Shown in pieces: positions 52,435 to 52,507 of a DNA stretch of 52,507 bases (position 1 is the stretch's first letter; the number at the start of each line of letters is the position of its first letter). Position numbers and translations under genes: made by a program. The DNA is from CAYVUM01 sp964619055 (GTDB taxonomy: Bacteria; Pseudomonadota; Alphaproteobacteria; Rhodospirillales; Defluviicoccaceae), in assembly GCA_964619055.1 (NCBI GenBank), contig CAZUDB010000019.1, forward strand, positions 1-52,507, given 5' to 3'. The notes beneath the pieces were generated by a model, which did not search any database, was not told where the DNA came from, and was given only the letters and a program-made list of their open reading frames with translations.

Positions 52435-52507
52435 GCCTCCCCGCTGCGACATGCGATGTAATCCGCGCGGCTGTTGTTAATGATCGATGTTTTCGGTTTG
52501 TTGATTA

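Noticed and set aside
1..52507. tRNA, rRNA, CRISPR arrays and prophage genes
   Set aside because: I looked through the intergenic regions for T-loop signatures, regularly spaced repeats and phage structural motifs and saw none; short or degenerate RNAs could still be missed.

Overview
The window looks like a chromosomal scaffold segment from an alphaproteobacterium, most likely a Rhodospirillales-type or neighbouring environmental lineage. The main evidence is the gene order in 40.4-50.8 kb (cobT, cobS, J-domain protein, bolA, DUF2889, hlyC/corC, aroB, aroK, small ORF, xerD, accA-like), a block I know from alphaproteobacteria. The aerobic cobaltochelatase, PhaB, IorA/IorB and the MaoC-Pta/AckA/FabI set agree with this. 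Coding DNA is visibly GC-rich, with AT-richer intergenic stretches. A run of exactly 100 N (38096-38195) is a scaffold join. I found no rRNA, tRNA, CRISPR array or intact insertion sequence.

Layout. 0-0.6 kb: a ruined nhaA antiporter gene holding a fragment of an IS5-type transposase. 0.8-4.2 kb: a leftward operon for acyl-CoA/acyl-phosphate/acyl-ACP chemistry. 4.5-7.0 kb: a methyltransferase and an MFS carrier. 7.2-9.5 kb: two tandem, paralogous, secreted proteins with PEP-CTERM-like tails. Each has its own sigma-54-type -24/-12 site, and about 62-63 bp upstream of that a shared 19-bp element; a further copy lies about 110-125 bp beyond. 9.7-12.9 kb: ThpR, an aldo/keto reductase, a BI-1 family protein and an AhpD-like protein. 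12.9-14.0 kb: an exosortase-A-system-associated hydrolase, which ties the PEP-CTERM-like pair to a protein-sorting/exopolysaccharide system encoded elsewhere. 14.3-17.7 kb: an orphan ParA, a zincin, pterin dehydratase, PhaB and an EamA permease. 17.7-20.2 kb: a gene-poor, AT-richer stretch around one secreted beta-helix protein. 20.2-27.6 kb: an SDR, the PEP-synthase/PPDK regulator, a membrane-anchored ferritin-like protein, a sulfotransferase, a flippase-like membrane protein, a class III aminotransferase (possibly hopanoid HpnO) and a cyclase-FHA protein. 27.6-31.2 kb: hybrid cluster protein and a Crp/Fnr regulator diverging from a perfect FNR-type palindrome, TerB, and a small membrane protein. 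31.2-38.1 kb: an XPD/DinG-like helicase, the IorAB molybdenum hydroxylase, a LysE exporter and an ICMT-like protein. 38.2-40.2 kb: a gap-truncated bacteriohemerythrin and a large periplasmic anchored protein. 40.4-52.5 kb: the conserved housekeeping block, ending in ahcY.

Two observations stand out. The first is the duplicated promoter architecture of the PEP-CTERM-like pair, which implies a dedicated enhancer-binding activator. The second is the accA-position gene next to xerD: it keeps the AccA ends but has lost the glycine-rich active-site motifs of the carboxyltransferase core, so it should not be annotated simply as AccA.
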